From NCBI RefSeq assembly GCF_003326795.1, contig NZ_JPWI01000007.1, positions 62,001-126,000 on the forward strand: DNA of 64,000 bases. Direction: 5' to 3'. The notes beneath the pieces are model-generated. The model did not search any database and was not told where the DNA came from. It saw only the letters and a program-made list of their open reading frames with translations. Source of the DNA: Thalassospira profundimaris. Its GTDB lineage: Bacteria; Pseudomonadota; Alphaproteobacteria; Rhodospirillales; Thalassospiraceae. This document shows positions 47,632 through 56,905 of this stretch, in pieces. A program made the position numbers and the translations under genes. Each line of letters begins with the position of its first letter. Position 1 is the stretch's first letter.

Positions 47632-48648
47632 ATGACCAAGATCGCACCGATTGCCCTGACCATCGGTGAGCCTGGCGGTATCGGACCAGAGCTTAGCCTG
47701 AAGGTATGGCTGCGTCGTCATGATGACGGACTGGCACCTTTTTGCGTTCTTGCCCCGCTTGGCATTCTTGAGAATGCTTGCCGGGAACACGGTAAAAACG
47801 TTCCCCTTAAGGTCATTTCAGACATCGCTGAAACCGCGTCGGTCTTTGATCACGCATTACCTGTGCTTGCAATTGCCGACGCAGAAAGCCCGGTCGTCAC
47901 CGGTATTGCTTCGGCCAGCACCGCGAACGTGGTAATCGAAAGTATCACCAAGGCCGTGGATCTCGCGCGCAATGGTGCTGCGAGTGCTGTGGTTACCAAC
48001 CCAATTCAAAAAAGTGCGCTATATGCGGCGGGTTTCAAGCATCCGGGGCATACCGAGTTCCTTGCCGAGCTCGCCGGACCGGGTACAATACCCGTGATGA
48101 TGCTGGCTAATTCCAAGCTTCGCGTCGTGCCGCTGACCATCCATATCGCCCTAAGCGATGTCATGAACTCTCTGACACCGGAATTGATTATTGAGCAGTG
48201 CGAGATTACTGCTGCCGCCCTTCAGCGTGATTTTGGCATCGCGAACCCACGCCTTGCCGTTGCGGGGCTTAATCCGCATGCAGGAGAAGACGGGACAATG
48301 GGAACAGAGGAACAAACGATCATGGCCCCCGCAATTGCAACATTGCGGGCAAAGGGGCTGGACGTTATTGGCCCTATGCCAGCCGACACGATGTTCCATG
48401 AAGAAGCCCGCACGAATTACGACGTCGCCCTGTGCCCCTATCACGATCAGGCCCTGATACCGGTCAAGACGCTTGATTTCCATGGCGGTGTAAATGTGAC
48501 GCTCGGATTGCCATTTATCAGAACATCGCCCGATCACGGCACGGCATTGAATATTGCCGGCCAAGGTATTGCGCGCCCGGACAGCCTGATTGCAGCCCTT
48601 AAAATGGCTGCGGAAATGGCCGAGAAACGTCTTTTGACAGGAGCCTGA
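47632..48648 (+). CDS. pdxA: 4-hydroxythreonine-4-phosphate dehydrogenase
   Basis: 338 residues from ATG 47632 ([20 protein letters not shown]); the longer frame overlapping surA is not needed. Makes the precursor that PdxJ condenses into pyridoxine phosphate. Metal-binding His are in [23 protein letters not shown] and [12 protein letters not shown], and the C-terminal [14 protein letters not shown] is conserved. The surA-pdxA-rsmA order is shared with many proteobacteria. Confidence 0.95.
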   Translation: MTKIAPIALTIGEPGGIGPELSLKVWLRRHDDGLAPFCVLAPLGILENACREHGKNVPLKVISDIAETASVFDHALPVLAIADAESPVVTGIASASTANVVIESITKAVDLARNGAASAVVTNPIQKSALYAAGFKHPGHTEFLAELAGPGTIPVMMLANSKLRVVPLTIHIALSDVMNSLTPELIIEQCEITAAALQRDFGIANPRLAVAGLNPHAGEDGTMGTEEQTIMAPAIATLRAKGLDVIGPMPADTMFHEEARTNYDVALCPYHDQALIPVKTLDFHGGVNVTLGLPFIRTSPDHGTALNIAGQGIARPDSLIAALKMAAEMAEKRLLTGA

Positions 48649-48653
48649 CCCAC

Positions 48654-49523
48654 GTGTCAGAAGAAACCACCCAATCGGGGACACTTGCCAATGACGGCCT
48701 GCCGCCGCTGCGCGAAGTCATTGCTACACATGGCCTGTCTGCCCAGAAAAAATTCGGTCAGAATTTCCTGTTTGACCTGAACCTGACCGGACGTATTGCG
48801 CGCGCTGCGGCACCGCTTGACGATGCGACGGTGATCGAGATCGGACCTGGGCCTGGTGGTCTGACACGCGCCTTGCTGTTTAACGGCGCCAAGAACCTGA
48901 CCGTTATTGAACGTGACCCGCGTTGCCAACCGGTGCTGGAGCAAATCAGCAATCATTACCCCGGTGCATTACATGTCATTGATGGTGATGCACTGGAAGT
49001 CGATGTCACCAAACTTGGCCCTGCCCCGCGCAAGATTGTCGCCAACCTGCCCTATAATGTCGGAACCCAGCTTTTGCTGGGCTGGCTGATGCAAATTGAT
49101 CAGTTTGCCAGTCTGACCCTGATGTTCCAGAAGGAAGTCGCCGAACGCGTTGTCGCAGGTCCCAAAAGCAAGGCCTATGGCCGCCTGTCCGTACTTTGCC
49201 AGTATCTCTGTGACTGCGACATATTGTTTGATGTCCATCGCAGTGCCTTTACACCACCGCCCAAAGTCACATCAGCTGTGGTGCAGCTGCGCCCGAAACC
49301 GGACCGTGGTACGGACATTAATCTGGCCAGTCTTGCCAAAATCACACAGGCCGCGTTTGGCCAACGCCGCAAGATGTTGCGTGCCAGTCTCAAGACACTA
49401 AATGTCAATGTCGGTGAATTGCTTGCGAAGGCCGAGATTACCGAAACGGCCCGCGCAGAAGAACTCAGTGTCGCGGACTTTGTTCGCCTGACCCAGGCTC
49501 ATGATGAAATGGCCGCTTTGTAA
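48654..49523 (+). CDS. rsmA: 16S rRNA dimethyladenosine transferase RsmA (KsgA)
   Basis: Dimethylates A1518 and A1519 of 16S rRNA. 289 residues with a GTG start preceded by AGGAG. The KFGQNFLFD motif, the SAM loop [16 protein letters not shown] and the catalytic NLPYNV are present, plus the C-terminal helical domain with [13 protein letters not shown]. It is last in the lptFGD-surA-pdxA-rsmA series; its stop codon lies within the terminator hairpin. Confidence 0.96.
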   Translation: MSEETTQSGTLANDGLPPLREVIATHGLSAQKKFGQNFLFDLNLTGRIARAAAPLDDATVIEIGPGPGGLTRALLFNGAKNLTVIERDPRCQPVLEQISNHYPGALHVIDGDALEVDVTKLGPAPRKIVANLPYNVGTQLLLGWLMQIDQFASLTLMFQKEVAERVVAGPKSKAYGRLSVLCQYLCDCDILFDVHRSAFTPPPKVTSAVVQLRPKPDRGTDINLASLAKITQAAFGQRRKMLRASLKTLNVNVGELLAKAEITETARAEELSVADFVRLTQAHDEMAAL

Positions 49524-49534
49524 AGCGGCCATTT
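49507..49534. terminator. Compact terminator between rsmA and gmk
   Basis: Stem AAATGGCCGCTTT paired with AAAGCGGCCATTT around a short loop, followed by T. It overlaps the rsmA stop and serves both converging genes. Confidence 0.8.
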
Positions 49535-49547
49535 TCCTGTTTGCGGC

Positions 49548-50180
49548 TCAGTCGGTCAGAAGCTTTTTGACAAAGCCCGGCAATCCGGACTGCCTTGTGC
49601 GCTTCATGCGCTCTGCACCAATGATATGCTGCACGTCGGCGAGGCAACGTTCCAGATCATCATTGATCAGAACATAGTCGAATTCTTCCCAATGGCTGAT
49701 TTCTGCGCCGGCCTTTGCCATGCGTTTCATGATGACATCATCCGCGTCCTGCCCCCGATCACGCAGGCGACGTTCAAGTTCGCCAGAAGACGGTGGCAAG
49801 ATAAAGACCGAAACGACATCGGCTCCACCCTTGTCACGAAGCTGGCGCGCACCTTGCCAATCGATATCAAACAGAACGTCATGCCCCTCTGACAGGGCCT
49901 TTTCGACCGGAGCAACCGGGGTGCCATAATAATTGCCAAAAACCTCGGCCCATTCGAGCAATTCATCATCGGCAATCATATGTTTGAATTCATCAACCGA
50001 TTTGAAAAAGTAGTGTGTGCCTTCTTCTTCGCCCGGTCTGGCGGCGCGGGTGGTTGCCGAGACTGACAGCGAAATCTTGTCGTCTTTTTCCAGAAGCTGA
50101 CGGGTGATGGTTGTCTTGCCTGCACCCGACGGAGCACAGAATACCAACATCACGCCACGGCGATTGTGAGGATCAATCAT
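49548..50180 (-). CDS. gmk: Guanylate kinase
   Basis: Phosphorylates GMP to GDP. 210 residues. P-loop CAPSGAGKTTITRQ, the GMP-binding segment VSATTRAARPGEEEGTHYFF, and DIDWQGARQL. It follows yicC with 23 bases between them, the usual alphaproteobacterial pair. Confidence 0.96.
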   Translation of the reverse strand: MIDPHNRRGVMLVFCAPSGAGKTTITRQLLEKDDKISLSVSATTRAARPGEEEGTHYFFKSVDEFKHMIADDELLEWAEVFGNYYGTPVAPVEKALSEGHDVLFDIDWQGARQLRDKGGADVVSVFILPPSSGELERRLRDRGQDADDVIMKRMAKAGAEISHWEEFDYVLINDDLERCLADVQHIIGAERMKRTRQSGLPGFVKKLLTD

Positions 50181-50203
50181 ATCGTGTTTCCTTCCCTGCC
50201 CGC

Positions 50204-51088
50204 TTATTCAACGTTCTGGACCTGCTCGCGGAGCTGATCAATGATGACCTTAAGCTCCATCCCGCAATTGGTCAGTTCGATGTCATTGGCCTTGGAGCAC
50301 AAGGTATTGGCTTCACGATTGAATTCCTGACACAGGAAATCAAGCTTGCGCCCGATGGCACCGCCCTTGGTCAGCATGTCGCGCGCAGCCGAGATGTGGG
50401 CCTTGAGGCGGTCAATTTCCTCGCGGATATCGGCCTTGGTCGCAAGCAGGGCAGCTTCCTGATGCAGGCGTTCCGGATCGAACTTCCCGGCATCCATCAA
50501 TTCTTCTATCTGACGTTTCAGGCGTTCCTTGATCGCGTCCCCGCGCGCAGAAGCACAATTCTCGGCCCGCGTCACAGTTTCTTCGATATTGTCGACATGC
50601 CCGCGCAGCATCGCATCAAGCTTCTGTCCTTCTTCGGCACGATGATCGGCCATCTGCTCAATCGCATCTGCAAGGCTGGCAAGCACGGCATCATCGCGTG
50701 CGTCACGGGTTGCTTCATCTTCCTGCGTTTCAACCGCCTCAAGAACACCCCGCACATTAAGAAGGTCGGCAATCGTGCCGGAAGACAGACTGCTGGTATT
50801 GTCGAATTCTTCGGCAATTGAAACAAGCTCTGCGAGCAATTCACGATTAACGCTATACGCGCCGGTGTCCGCCGAGCGTACAACATTAAGCGTCACACCC
50901 ATATTGCCGCGTTTGAAACGCTGGGACACCGCATCACGGACCTTGGCTTCAAGCCGCTCGAACCCGCCATTCAGGCGCACACGCACATCAAGCCCCTTGC
51001 CATTGACGCTGCGCAATTCCCAGGTCCAGCCAAATCCATCGGCCGCACCATCAGTGCGGGCAAAGCCGGTCATGCTTGAAACGGTCAT
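50204..51088 (-). CDS. yicC: YicC family endoribonuclease
   Basis: 294 residues. N-terminal SMTGFARTDG and RSVNGKGLDVRVRL, and C-terminal GRKLDFLCQEFNREANTLCSKAN are the YicC/YloC signatures. E. coli YicC cleaves RNA and takes part in decay of the sRNA RyhB. Upstream of gmk on the same strand. The upstream neighbour that often precedes this pair, mltG, is separated here by an inverted SDR gene. Confidence 0.94.
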   Translation of the reverse strand: MTVSSMTGFARTDGAADGFGWTWELRSVNGKGLDVRVRLNGGFERLEAKVRDAVSQRFKRGNMGVTLNVVRSADTGAYSVNRELLAELVSIAEEFDNTSSLSSGTIADLLNVRGVLEAVETQEDEATRDARDDAVLASLADAIEQMADHRAEEGQKLDAMLRGHVDNIEETVTRAENCASARGDAIKERLKRQIEELMDAGKFDPERLHQEAALLATKADIREEIDRLKAHISAARDMLTKGGAIGRKLDFLCQEFNREANTLCSKANDIELTNCGMELKVIIDQLREQVQNVE

Positions 51089-51282
51089 ATTCCCATCCAG
51101 TATAATTTCATGTTTGCGCGTTTATAACGTTTGCCCCCGGTAACGCCAAGGGCCAACACTTGCAGACTGTGCGATATCAACAATATGGTATCGGTTGCAT
51201 GTATTTCATAATGCTGCCCTATTGCTGCATCATGGTCCGCAAAATTCGATAAACCGCATTTCAGAACTGTATTCGAGCAACC

Positions 51283-52074
51283 ATGTCCTTTCAGTATCAC
51301 GCCATCCTGATTACCGGTGCCAGTTCCGGTATTGGCGCCGCACTTGCCCGACATTTTGCCCGCACTGGGGTGACTTTGTTCATCAGTGGTCGGGATGAAA
51401 CACGCTTGCGGCTTGTTGAAAATGAATGTCGTGCTGCCGGTGCCAATGTCTATGCCGATATTCTTGATGTGACCAACCGCGAAACCATGAACGCCTATGT
51501 CACCCATTGTGACGAGCTGGCCCCACTTAGTCTCGTGGTCGCCAATGCCGGTATATCCGCCGGGACAGGCGGCCGTGGCGAAAGCCCCGAACAGGTAAGG
51601 GATATTCTGGCGACCAATGTCGCGGGTGTTCTGAACACCATCGATCCGGCAATCGCGGCCATGCGCGTCCGTGGGCGTGGTCAGATCGCGCTGGTGTCCT
51701 CGCAGGCGTCCTGGCGTGGCTTGCCTTCTGCCCCGGCATATTGCGCCAGCAAGGCCGCTGTGCGCGTCTATGGCGAAGGTTTGCGGGGCGCCCTGGCTCC
51801 GACAGGGATCAAGGTCAATGTCATCTGCCCCGGCTTTGTCAAAAGCCGCATCACGGACGCCAATGACTTTCCCATGCCGTTCTTCATGCAGGCAGAGAAG
51901 GCCGCACGCAAAATCGCCCGCGGACTGGAACGCAATCGCGGCATGATCGCCTTTCCCTGGCAAATGAACATGATTATCGGCTTGCTGAAAATAACCCCGC
52001 AATGGGTTCTTGATCTGGTCGCCAACCGGGTTCCACGAAAGGCATCCTCCCGCAATCAGGATGCTGAAGCCTGA
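51283..52074 (+). CDS. SDR family oxidoreductase
   Basis: 263 residues, classical short-chain dehydrogenase. Cofactor motif TGASSGIGAALA, NAG motif VVANAGIS, and active site with Ser in LVSSQAS and YCASK. The C-terminal tail (MIIGLLKITPQWVLDLVANRVP) is hydrophobic and amphipathic and may touch the membrane. The substrate is unknown. It lies alone on the plus strand between two minus-strand housekeeping clusters. Confidence 0.92.
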   Translation: MSFQYHAILITGASSGIGAALARHFARTGVTLFISGRDETRLRLVENECRAAGANVYADILDVTNRETMNAYVTHCDELAPLSLVVANAGISAGTGGRGESPEQVRDILATNVAGVLNTIDPAIAAMRVRGRGQIALVSSQASWRGLPSAPAYCASKAAVRVYGEGLRGALAPTGIKVNVICPGFVKSRITDANDFPMPFFMQAEKAARKIARGLERNRGMIAFPWQMNMIIGLLKITPQWVLDLVANRVPRKASSRNQDAEA

Positions 52075-52091
52075 GTTGTCAGGATCAATGA

Positions 52092-52131
52092 AAAACAAAG
52101 GCGGCAACCCAATCGGATTGCCGCCTGTTTT
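52092..52131. terminator. Terminator between SDR gene and mltG
   Basis: Stem GGCGGCAA/TTGCCGCC with outer AAACA/TGTTT pairing and a 10-base loop. A and T flanks suit both strands. Confidence 0.85.
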
Positions 52132-52153
52132 GTATCCGGATTGAAAATCCCGG

Positions 52154-53128
52154 TCACTGACCGTCGCGGATGCGCCGCCATTTGGCGACATTGCGGTTAT
52201 GTTCCTTAAGGGTCCGGGCAAAGGCGTGCCCGCCCGTACCATCAGCCACAAAATAAAGCTCTTTCGTGGTTGCCGGATGCAGAACCGCATAAAAGGCTTC
52301 ACGTCCAGGATTGGTGATTGGCGACGGAGGCAAACCCGCGGTCACATAAGTGTTATAGGGGCTTTCAAAACGCAGATCCTTGCGCGTCAGCGACCGTTCA
52401 AGACGTTTATCCGGACTGATAGCATAGGCAACCGTCGGATCGGACTGCAAACGCATGTTGATCCGAAGCCGGTTGATGAAGACACCAGCCACCCGGGCGC
52501 GCTCGGCAGCAACACCTGTTTCCCGTTCGACGATGGAGGCCAGAACAAGGGCCTCCTCGATTGTATCAAACGGCAGATTGGCATCGCGCCCCGGCCAAAG
52601 TTGCTCGACCATCTCGTCATGGGCAGCCCGCATCCGGTCAAGGATACTTTGCTTGGAATCGCCATAAGAGAATTGATAGGTCTCGGGCAACAGAGTGCCG
52701 TCTTCGGGAATTTCGGTGATTTCGCCAGTTAATCCATCGACCAGATTGATTCGCGCGACAATTTCACCCGACCGAAGACCTTCGGGAATGGTGACAAACC
52801 GGTTAACTGTTTCACCATTGGCCAGGATTTCGGCAGCCTGCTTCGGGCTTACCCGTTTGGGGAAGTGATATTCCCCCGCCCGGAGCGAACGATCCAGCCC
52901 GCTAGCCCGCACGCCCGCCATAAAGATCAGCGGCTCATCAATAATCTGTTCGCGTCGAAAAATCTCTGCAATGCCGCGAACACCGGTCCCTTGCGGGATA
53001 ATGATGTCACGGTCCTGTACAAGTTTGCTTGGCGATGTGTATTGCACATAAACATACACCGCCGCCCCACCAATGGTGAGTGCGGCGGTGATGATTAGCA
53101 AGCCAAGAACAAGCAGAAAACGCTTCAA
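52154..53128 (-). CDS. mltG: Endolytic transglycosylase MltG
   Basis: Cuts nascent glycan strands and sets their length. 324 residues: an N-terminal membrane helix (about 4-28), a LysM-like segment, then the YceG domain with the catalytic Glu in LASIVERETG and the C-terminal SPYNTYVTAGLPPSPI and HAFARTLKEHN. It is 33 bases after fabF on the same strand. Confidence 0.95.
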   Translation of the reverse strand: MKRFLLVLGLLIITAALTIGGAAVYVYVQYTSPSKLVQDRDIIIPQGTGVRGIAEIFRREQIIDEPLIFMAGVRASGLDRSLRAGEYHFPKRVSPKQAAEILANGETVNRFVTIPEGLRSGEIVARINLVDGLTGEITEIPEDGTLLPETYQFSYGDSKQSILDRMRAAHDEMVEQLWPGRDANLPFDTIEEALVLASIVERETGVAAERARVAGVFINRLRINMRLQSDPTVAYAISPDKRLERSLTRKDLRFESPYNTYVTAGLPPSPITNPGREAFYAVLHPATTKELYFVADGTGGHAFARTLKEHNRNVAKWRRIRDGQ

Positions 53129-53161
53129 GGGATAGCTCCCGTTAAGGTTGGCTCTGCTGTT

Positions 53162-54421
53162 TTAAACGGCCTTGAATACCAGCGAGGCATTGGTGCCGCC
53201 AAAGCCGAACGAGTTCGACAGAGCAACATTGACCTTGCGCTGTTTTGCTTCAAGCGGAACCAGATCGATACCCTTGCAGGCTTCGGACGGATTGCGCAGG
53301 TTCAGGGTCGGCGGAACGACACCTTCGTGGATCGCAAGGATCGAGAACACTGCTTCAATCGCACCCGCCGCCCCCAGAAGGTGACCGGTTGCCGATTTGG
53401 TCGAAGACATGGACAGCTTGGTTGCCTGGTCACCAAACAGGCGCTTGACCGCACCCAGTTCGATTTCGTCACCCAACGGAGTCGAGGTACCATGTGCGTT
53501 GACATAGTCGACGTCTTCCGGGTTCACGCCCGCATTGCGAAGCGCATTGCGCATCGAGCGGAAGCCACCATTGCCATCTTCGGCCGGTGCGGTGATGTGA
53601 TATGCATCGCCCGACATGCCATAGCCGCCGACTTCTGCATAAATCCTCGCACCGCGTGCCTTGGCATGTTCGTATTCTTCAAGAACGACACAGCCAGCAC
53701 CTTCGCCCATGACAAAACCGTCACGGCCCTGATCCCACGGACGGGATGCCTCGGTCGGGGTGTCGTTGTAACCGGTCGAAAGCGCACGCGCAGCAGCAAA
53801 ACCAGCCATGCCAAGACGGCAAACAGCAGCTTCTGCACCACCGGCAACCATTACGTCCGCATCGCCAAGCATGATCATGCGCGATGCGTCGCCAATGGCA
53901 TGTGCACCGGTCGAACATGCAGTTACCACCGCATGGTTCGGACCTTTGAGACCGTGTTTGATCGAAACTTGGCCAGAAACCAGGTTGATCAGGCATGACG
54001 GAATGAAGAACGGACTGACACGGCGGGTCTTGCCGTTATTCACGAGATCCGAAGCTTCGGCAATTTTCGGAAGGCCACCGATACCAGAACCAATCAGAAC
54101 GCCAGTGGCTTCCTGATCTTCGTCGGTTTCCGGTTTCCAGCCCGAATCAGCCAGTGCCTGATCTGCAGCGGCAATCCCATAGACGATAAAATCGTCCATT
54201 TTCTTCATGTCTTTGATCGAGACATGATCTTCCGCGTTGAAAAGTCCGTCACCCTCACCGCGCGGCACGAGGCCTGCGATTTTGGCAGGGATATCGGACA
54301 CATCGAAAGTATCGATGGCTTTGATGCCGGATTGGCTGTTCAGCAATTTCTGCCAGGTATTCTGTGCACCGCTAGCAAGCGGCGTTACAGCACCAAGTCC
54401 GGTAACAACTACGCGTCTCAT
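53162..54421 (-). CDS. fabF: 3-oxoacyl-ACP synthase II
   Basis: Condenses malonyl-ACP with growing acyl-ACP. 419 residues. Catalytic Cys in VTACSTGAHA and two His in NAHGTSTPLGD and SATGHLLGAAG, the KAS II triad; C-terminal SFGFGGTNASLVF. It follows acpP after a hairpin that may reduce read-through. Confidence 0.97.
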   Translation of the reverse strand: MRRVVVTGLGAVTPLASGAQNTWQKLLNSQSGIKAIDTFDVSDIPAKIAGLVPRGEGDGLFNAEDHVSIKDMKKMDDFIVYGIAAADQALADSGWKPETDEDQEATGVLIGSGIGGLPKIAEASDLVNNGKTRRVSPFFIPSCLINLVSGQVSIKHGLKGPNHAVVTACSTGAHAIGDASRMIMLGDADVMVAGGAEAAVCRLGMAGFAAARALSTGYNDTPTEASRPWDQGRDGFVMGEGAGCVVLEEYEHAKARGARIYAEVGGYGMSGDAYHITAPAEDGNGGFRSMRNALRNAGVNPEDVDYVNAHGTSTPLGDEIELGAVKRLFGDQATKLSMSSTKSATGHLLGAAGAIEAVFSILAIHEGVVPPTLNLRNPSEACKGIDLVPLEAKQRKVNVALSNSFGFGGTNASLVFKAV

Positions 54422-54464
54422 CCCGCATTACGCCTTTATTTTATGAATCCAGCAAAGACGAAAA

Positions 54465-54492
54465 GGGCGCCTGAGGATGCCCTCTGGCGCCC
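54465..54492 (-). terminator. Intercistronic hairpin between acpP and fabF
   Basis: A 12-bp stem GGGCGCCTGAGG with one mismatch, loop ATGC, then TTTTCGTCTTT on the minus strand. It could end most acpP transcripts while letting some reach fabF. Confidence 0.7.
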
Positions 54493-54508
54493 ATGTCTCA
54501 CGGCAAGA

Positions 54509-54745
54509 TTAGCCGTTCGCCTTTTCGATGAAGTCGATCGCGTCTTTGACGGTCAGAATTTTTTCAGCCGCGTCATCAGGAATCTCGCAACCGAATTCTT
54601 CTTCAAACGCCATAACCAGCTCAACGGTGTCCAGGCTGTCTGCGCCCAGATCATCGATGAAGCTTGCGTTTTCAGTGACCTTGTCTTCTTCAACACCGAG
54701 GTGCTCGACAACGATCTTCTTCACGCGATCTGCGACATCACTCAT
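54509..54745 (-). CDS. acpP: Acyl carrier protein
   Basis: 78 residues, strongly acidic four-helix carrier. Ser37 in [19 protein letters not shown] receives 4'-phosphopantetheine. AAGGA precedes the ATG. It lies between fabG and fabF. Confidence 0.98.
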   Translation of the reverse strand: MSDVADRVKKIVVEHLGVEEDKVTENASFIDDLGADSLDTVELVMAFEEEFGCEIPDDAAEKILTVKDAIDFIEKANG

Positions 54746-54915
54746 AGCTCAAATCCTTCAATAGGTTTTCTGTCAGTTAGTGTTTACGTGGTGCCCGTTT
54801 ATTCCCCCTATTGAAGGACTTCCCGGGAACCGGAAACCGACAACAAACAATTGCCGGTTTCAATATTTGGTATAGCGGCCCCTTTTAAGCAGAAAAGTAG
54901 GCAACCCGCAACGGG

Positions 54916-55656
54916 TTAAATCATCGCCATTCCGCCGTTCACATGCAAGGTCTGTCCCGTGACATAAGCAGCTTCGTCACTTGCGAGATACAGAACCGCT
55001 GCTGCGATCTCTTTGCTGTCGCCCATGCGACCTGCCGGAATACCACCCAAAAGCTTTTCTTTCTGAGCGTCTCCGAGTTCTTCTGTCATGGCCGTGGTAA
55101 TGAAACCTGGTGCCACACAATTTACCGTGATGCCACGTGCGGCAACTTCCTGTGCCAGCGATTTTGACCAGCCGATCATGCCAGCCTTGGCCGCCGCATA
55201 GTTGGTCTGCCCCGGGTTACCGGTCACACCGACAATCGAGGTGATGTTGATGATGCGGCCATGACGGCGCTTCATCATGCCACGCAGCGAATTGCGCGCA
55301 AGCTTGAAAGCCGAGGTCAGATTGACATCAAGAACCGCCTGCCAGTCTTCGTCTTTCAGACGCATGGCAAGCTGGTCACGGGTGATGCCCGCATTGTTGA
55401 CCAGAATATCAAGCTGACCACCAAGGGCCTCTTCGGCATTCTTGATCAGACCATCAACCGATTCAGAGTCCGAAAGGTTGGCCGGAACAACAACGGCATT
55501 TTCACCGATGTCGGCAGCAACCGCTTCGAGGCGTTCCTGACGGGTACCCGACAGAGCAACCTTCGCACCGGCCTGCGCCAGAACCTTGGCGATTTCGCCA
55601 CCGATACCGCCGGTCGCGCCCGTTACGAGTGCTGTTTTCCCTGCAAGATCAAACAT
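54916..55656 (-). CDS. fabG: 3-oxoacyl-ACP reductase
   Basis: NADPH reductase of fatty-acid elongation. 246 residues. Cofactor loop TGATGGIGGEIA, NNAG, catalytic Ser in NITSIVG and YAAAKAGMIG, and C-terminal VTGQTLHVNGGMAMI. Follows fabD after 42 bases; acpP lies 170 bases downstream and may have its own promoter. Confidence 0.97.
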   Translation of the reverse strand: MFDLAGKTALVTGATGGIGGEIAKVLAQAGAKVALSGTRQERLEAVAADIGENAVVVPANLSDSESVDGLIKNAEEALGGQLDILVNNAGITRDQLAMRLKDEDWQAVLDVNLTSAFKLARNSLRGMMKRRHGRIINITSIVGVTGNPGQTNYAAAKAGMIGWSKSLAQEVAARGITVNCVAPGFITTAMTEELGDAQKEKLLGGIPAGRMGDSKEIAAAVLYLASDEAAYVTGQTLHVNGGMAMI

Positions 55657-55698
55657 TAACTTTAATTCCCTTTGGGTTCGTCTTTTCTCGGAACACTC

Positions 55699-56640
55699 TT
55701 AAAGAGTGCCAAGGAATGCTTCGATATCTGCCGGACCATTTACGGCAGTGCCGCTCAGATCACGATCAATACGGCGGACCATACCGGTCAGAACCTTGCC
55801 TGCGCCGATCTCGACCAGCTCGGTGATGCCCTGTTCTTTCATGTAAAGAACAGACTCACGCCAGCGCACCGTGCCGCAAACCTGCTCCACAAGGAGTTTA
55901 CGAATGGTTTCCGGATCATCAGTTTTTTCTGCTGTCACGTTCGCAACAACCGGTTTTGCCGGCGCATTCATGGTGACAGTACCAAGGGCCTCGGCCATAC
56001 GATCCGCAGCCGGCTGCATCAGCGGGCAATGGAACGGTGCGGATACCGGCAGAAGAACTGCGCGTTTCGCGCCCTTGCCCTTGGCGATCTCGATCGCGCG
56101 CTCGACAGCCGCCTTATGGCCCGAAACAACAACCTGTCCGCTGGCATTATCGTTGGCCGCGGTGCAGACTTCGCCCTGTGCGGCTTCTTCTGCAACCGCA
56201 ACAGCATCGGCATAATCAAGACCAAGAAGGGCCGCCATCGCGCCAACACCAACCGGAACAGCGGCCTGCATGGCCTGCCCACGGATTTTCAGAAGACGGG
56301 CGGCATCGGCAATCGCAAAGGTCCCGGCCGCAGCAAGCGCAGAATATTCACCCAGCGAATGGCCCGCGACCAGATCGCATTTGTCGGTCAGCATGAAGCC
56401 ACCTTCTTTTTCAAGAACGCGGGTAACAGCAAGGCTGACGGCCATCAACGCGGGTTGCGCGTTTTCAGTCAGGGTCAGTTCGTTTTCCGGACCTTCGAAC
56501 ATCAATGCGCTCAGTTTTTGGGAAAGTGCGTCATCGACTTCCTGGAAAACTTCGCGGGCAACCGGGAATGCTTCTGCCAGCTCTTTCCCCATACCAACCG
56601 CTTGCGACCCCTGACCGGGGAAAACGAGTGCGCGTGTCAT
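55699..56640 (-). CDS. fabD: Malonyl-CoA-ACP transacylase
   Basis: Loads malonyl groups onto AcpP. 313 residues. FPGQGSQAVGMG at the N-terminus, the nucleophile in GHSLGEYSAL, and the His in VSAPFHCPLM. First gene of the fabD-fabG-acpP-fabF-mltG unit. Confidence 0.97.
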   Translation of the reverse strand: MTRALVFPGQGSQAVGMGKELAEAFPVAREVFQEVDDALSQKLSALMFEGPENELTLTENAQPALMAVSLAVTRVLEKEGGFMLTDKCDLVAGHSLGEYSALAAAGTFAIADAARLLKIRGQAMQAAVPVGVGAMAALLGLDYADAVAVAEEAAQGEVCTAANDNASGQVVVSGHKAAVERAIEIAKGKGAKRAVLLPVSAPFHCPLMQPAADRMAEALGTVTMNAPAKPVVANVTAEKTDDPETIRKLLVEQVCGTVRWRESVLYMKEQGITELVEIGAGKVLTGMVRRIDRDLSGTAVNGPADIEAFLGTL

Positions 56641-56815
56641 TATATCAAATATACCCTTGTCCGCTTCTACGAAGGCTGTGCCGAATGATCGGCCTTAAAA
56701 TTGAGCCACCCTTGATAACGTGCCCGCCTCCGCTGTCAAGGACAGATGCGGTTTTTTGGCTGTCATATCCAAACCTTGCAAACAAGGTGGCACGGAAATT
56801 CATGATTTCAAGTTA

Positions 56816-56852
56816 AAAGGCAGCAAACATGTATGACATGTTTGCTGCCTTT
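56816..56852 (-). terminator. Terminator after CLC gene
   Basis: A 17-bp perfect stem (AAAGGCAGCAAACATGT) with a three-base loop, 54 bases past the CLC stop. Confidence 0.88.
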
Positions 56853-56905
56853 CATGAAGGACTCCCTATCGTGCAGCGCACAAATTCGTCCATTGTTCTT
56901 GGAAC

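Noticed and set aside
51085..52302. A 405-codon minus-strand open frame opposite the SDR gene
   Set aside because: The plus-strand SDR has all family motifs; the opposite frame runs through the terminator and both intergenic regions.
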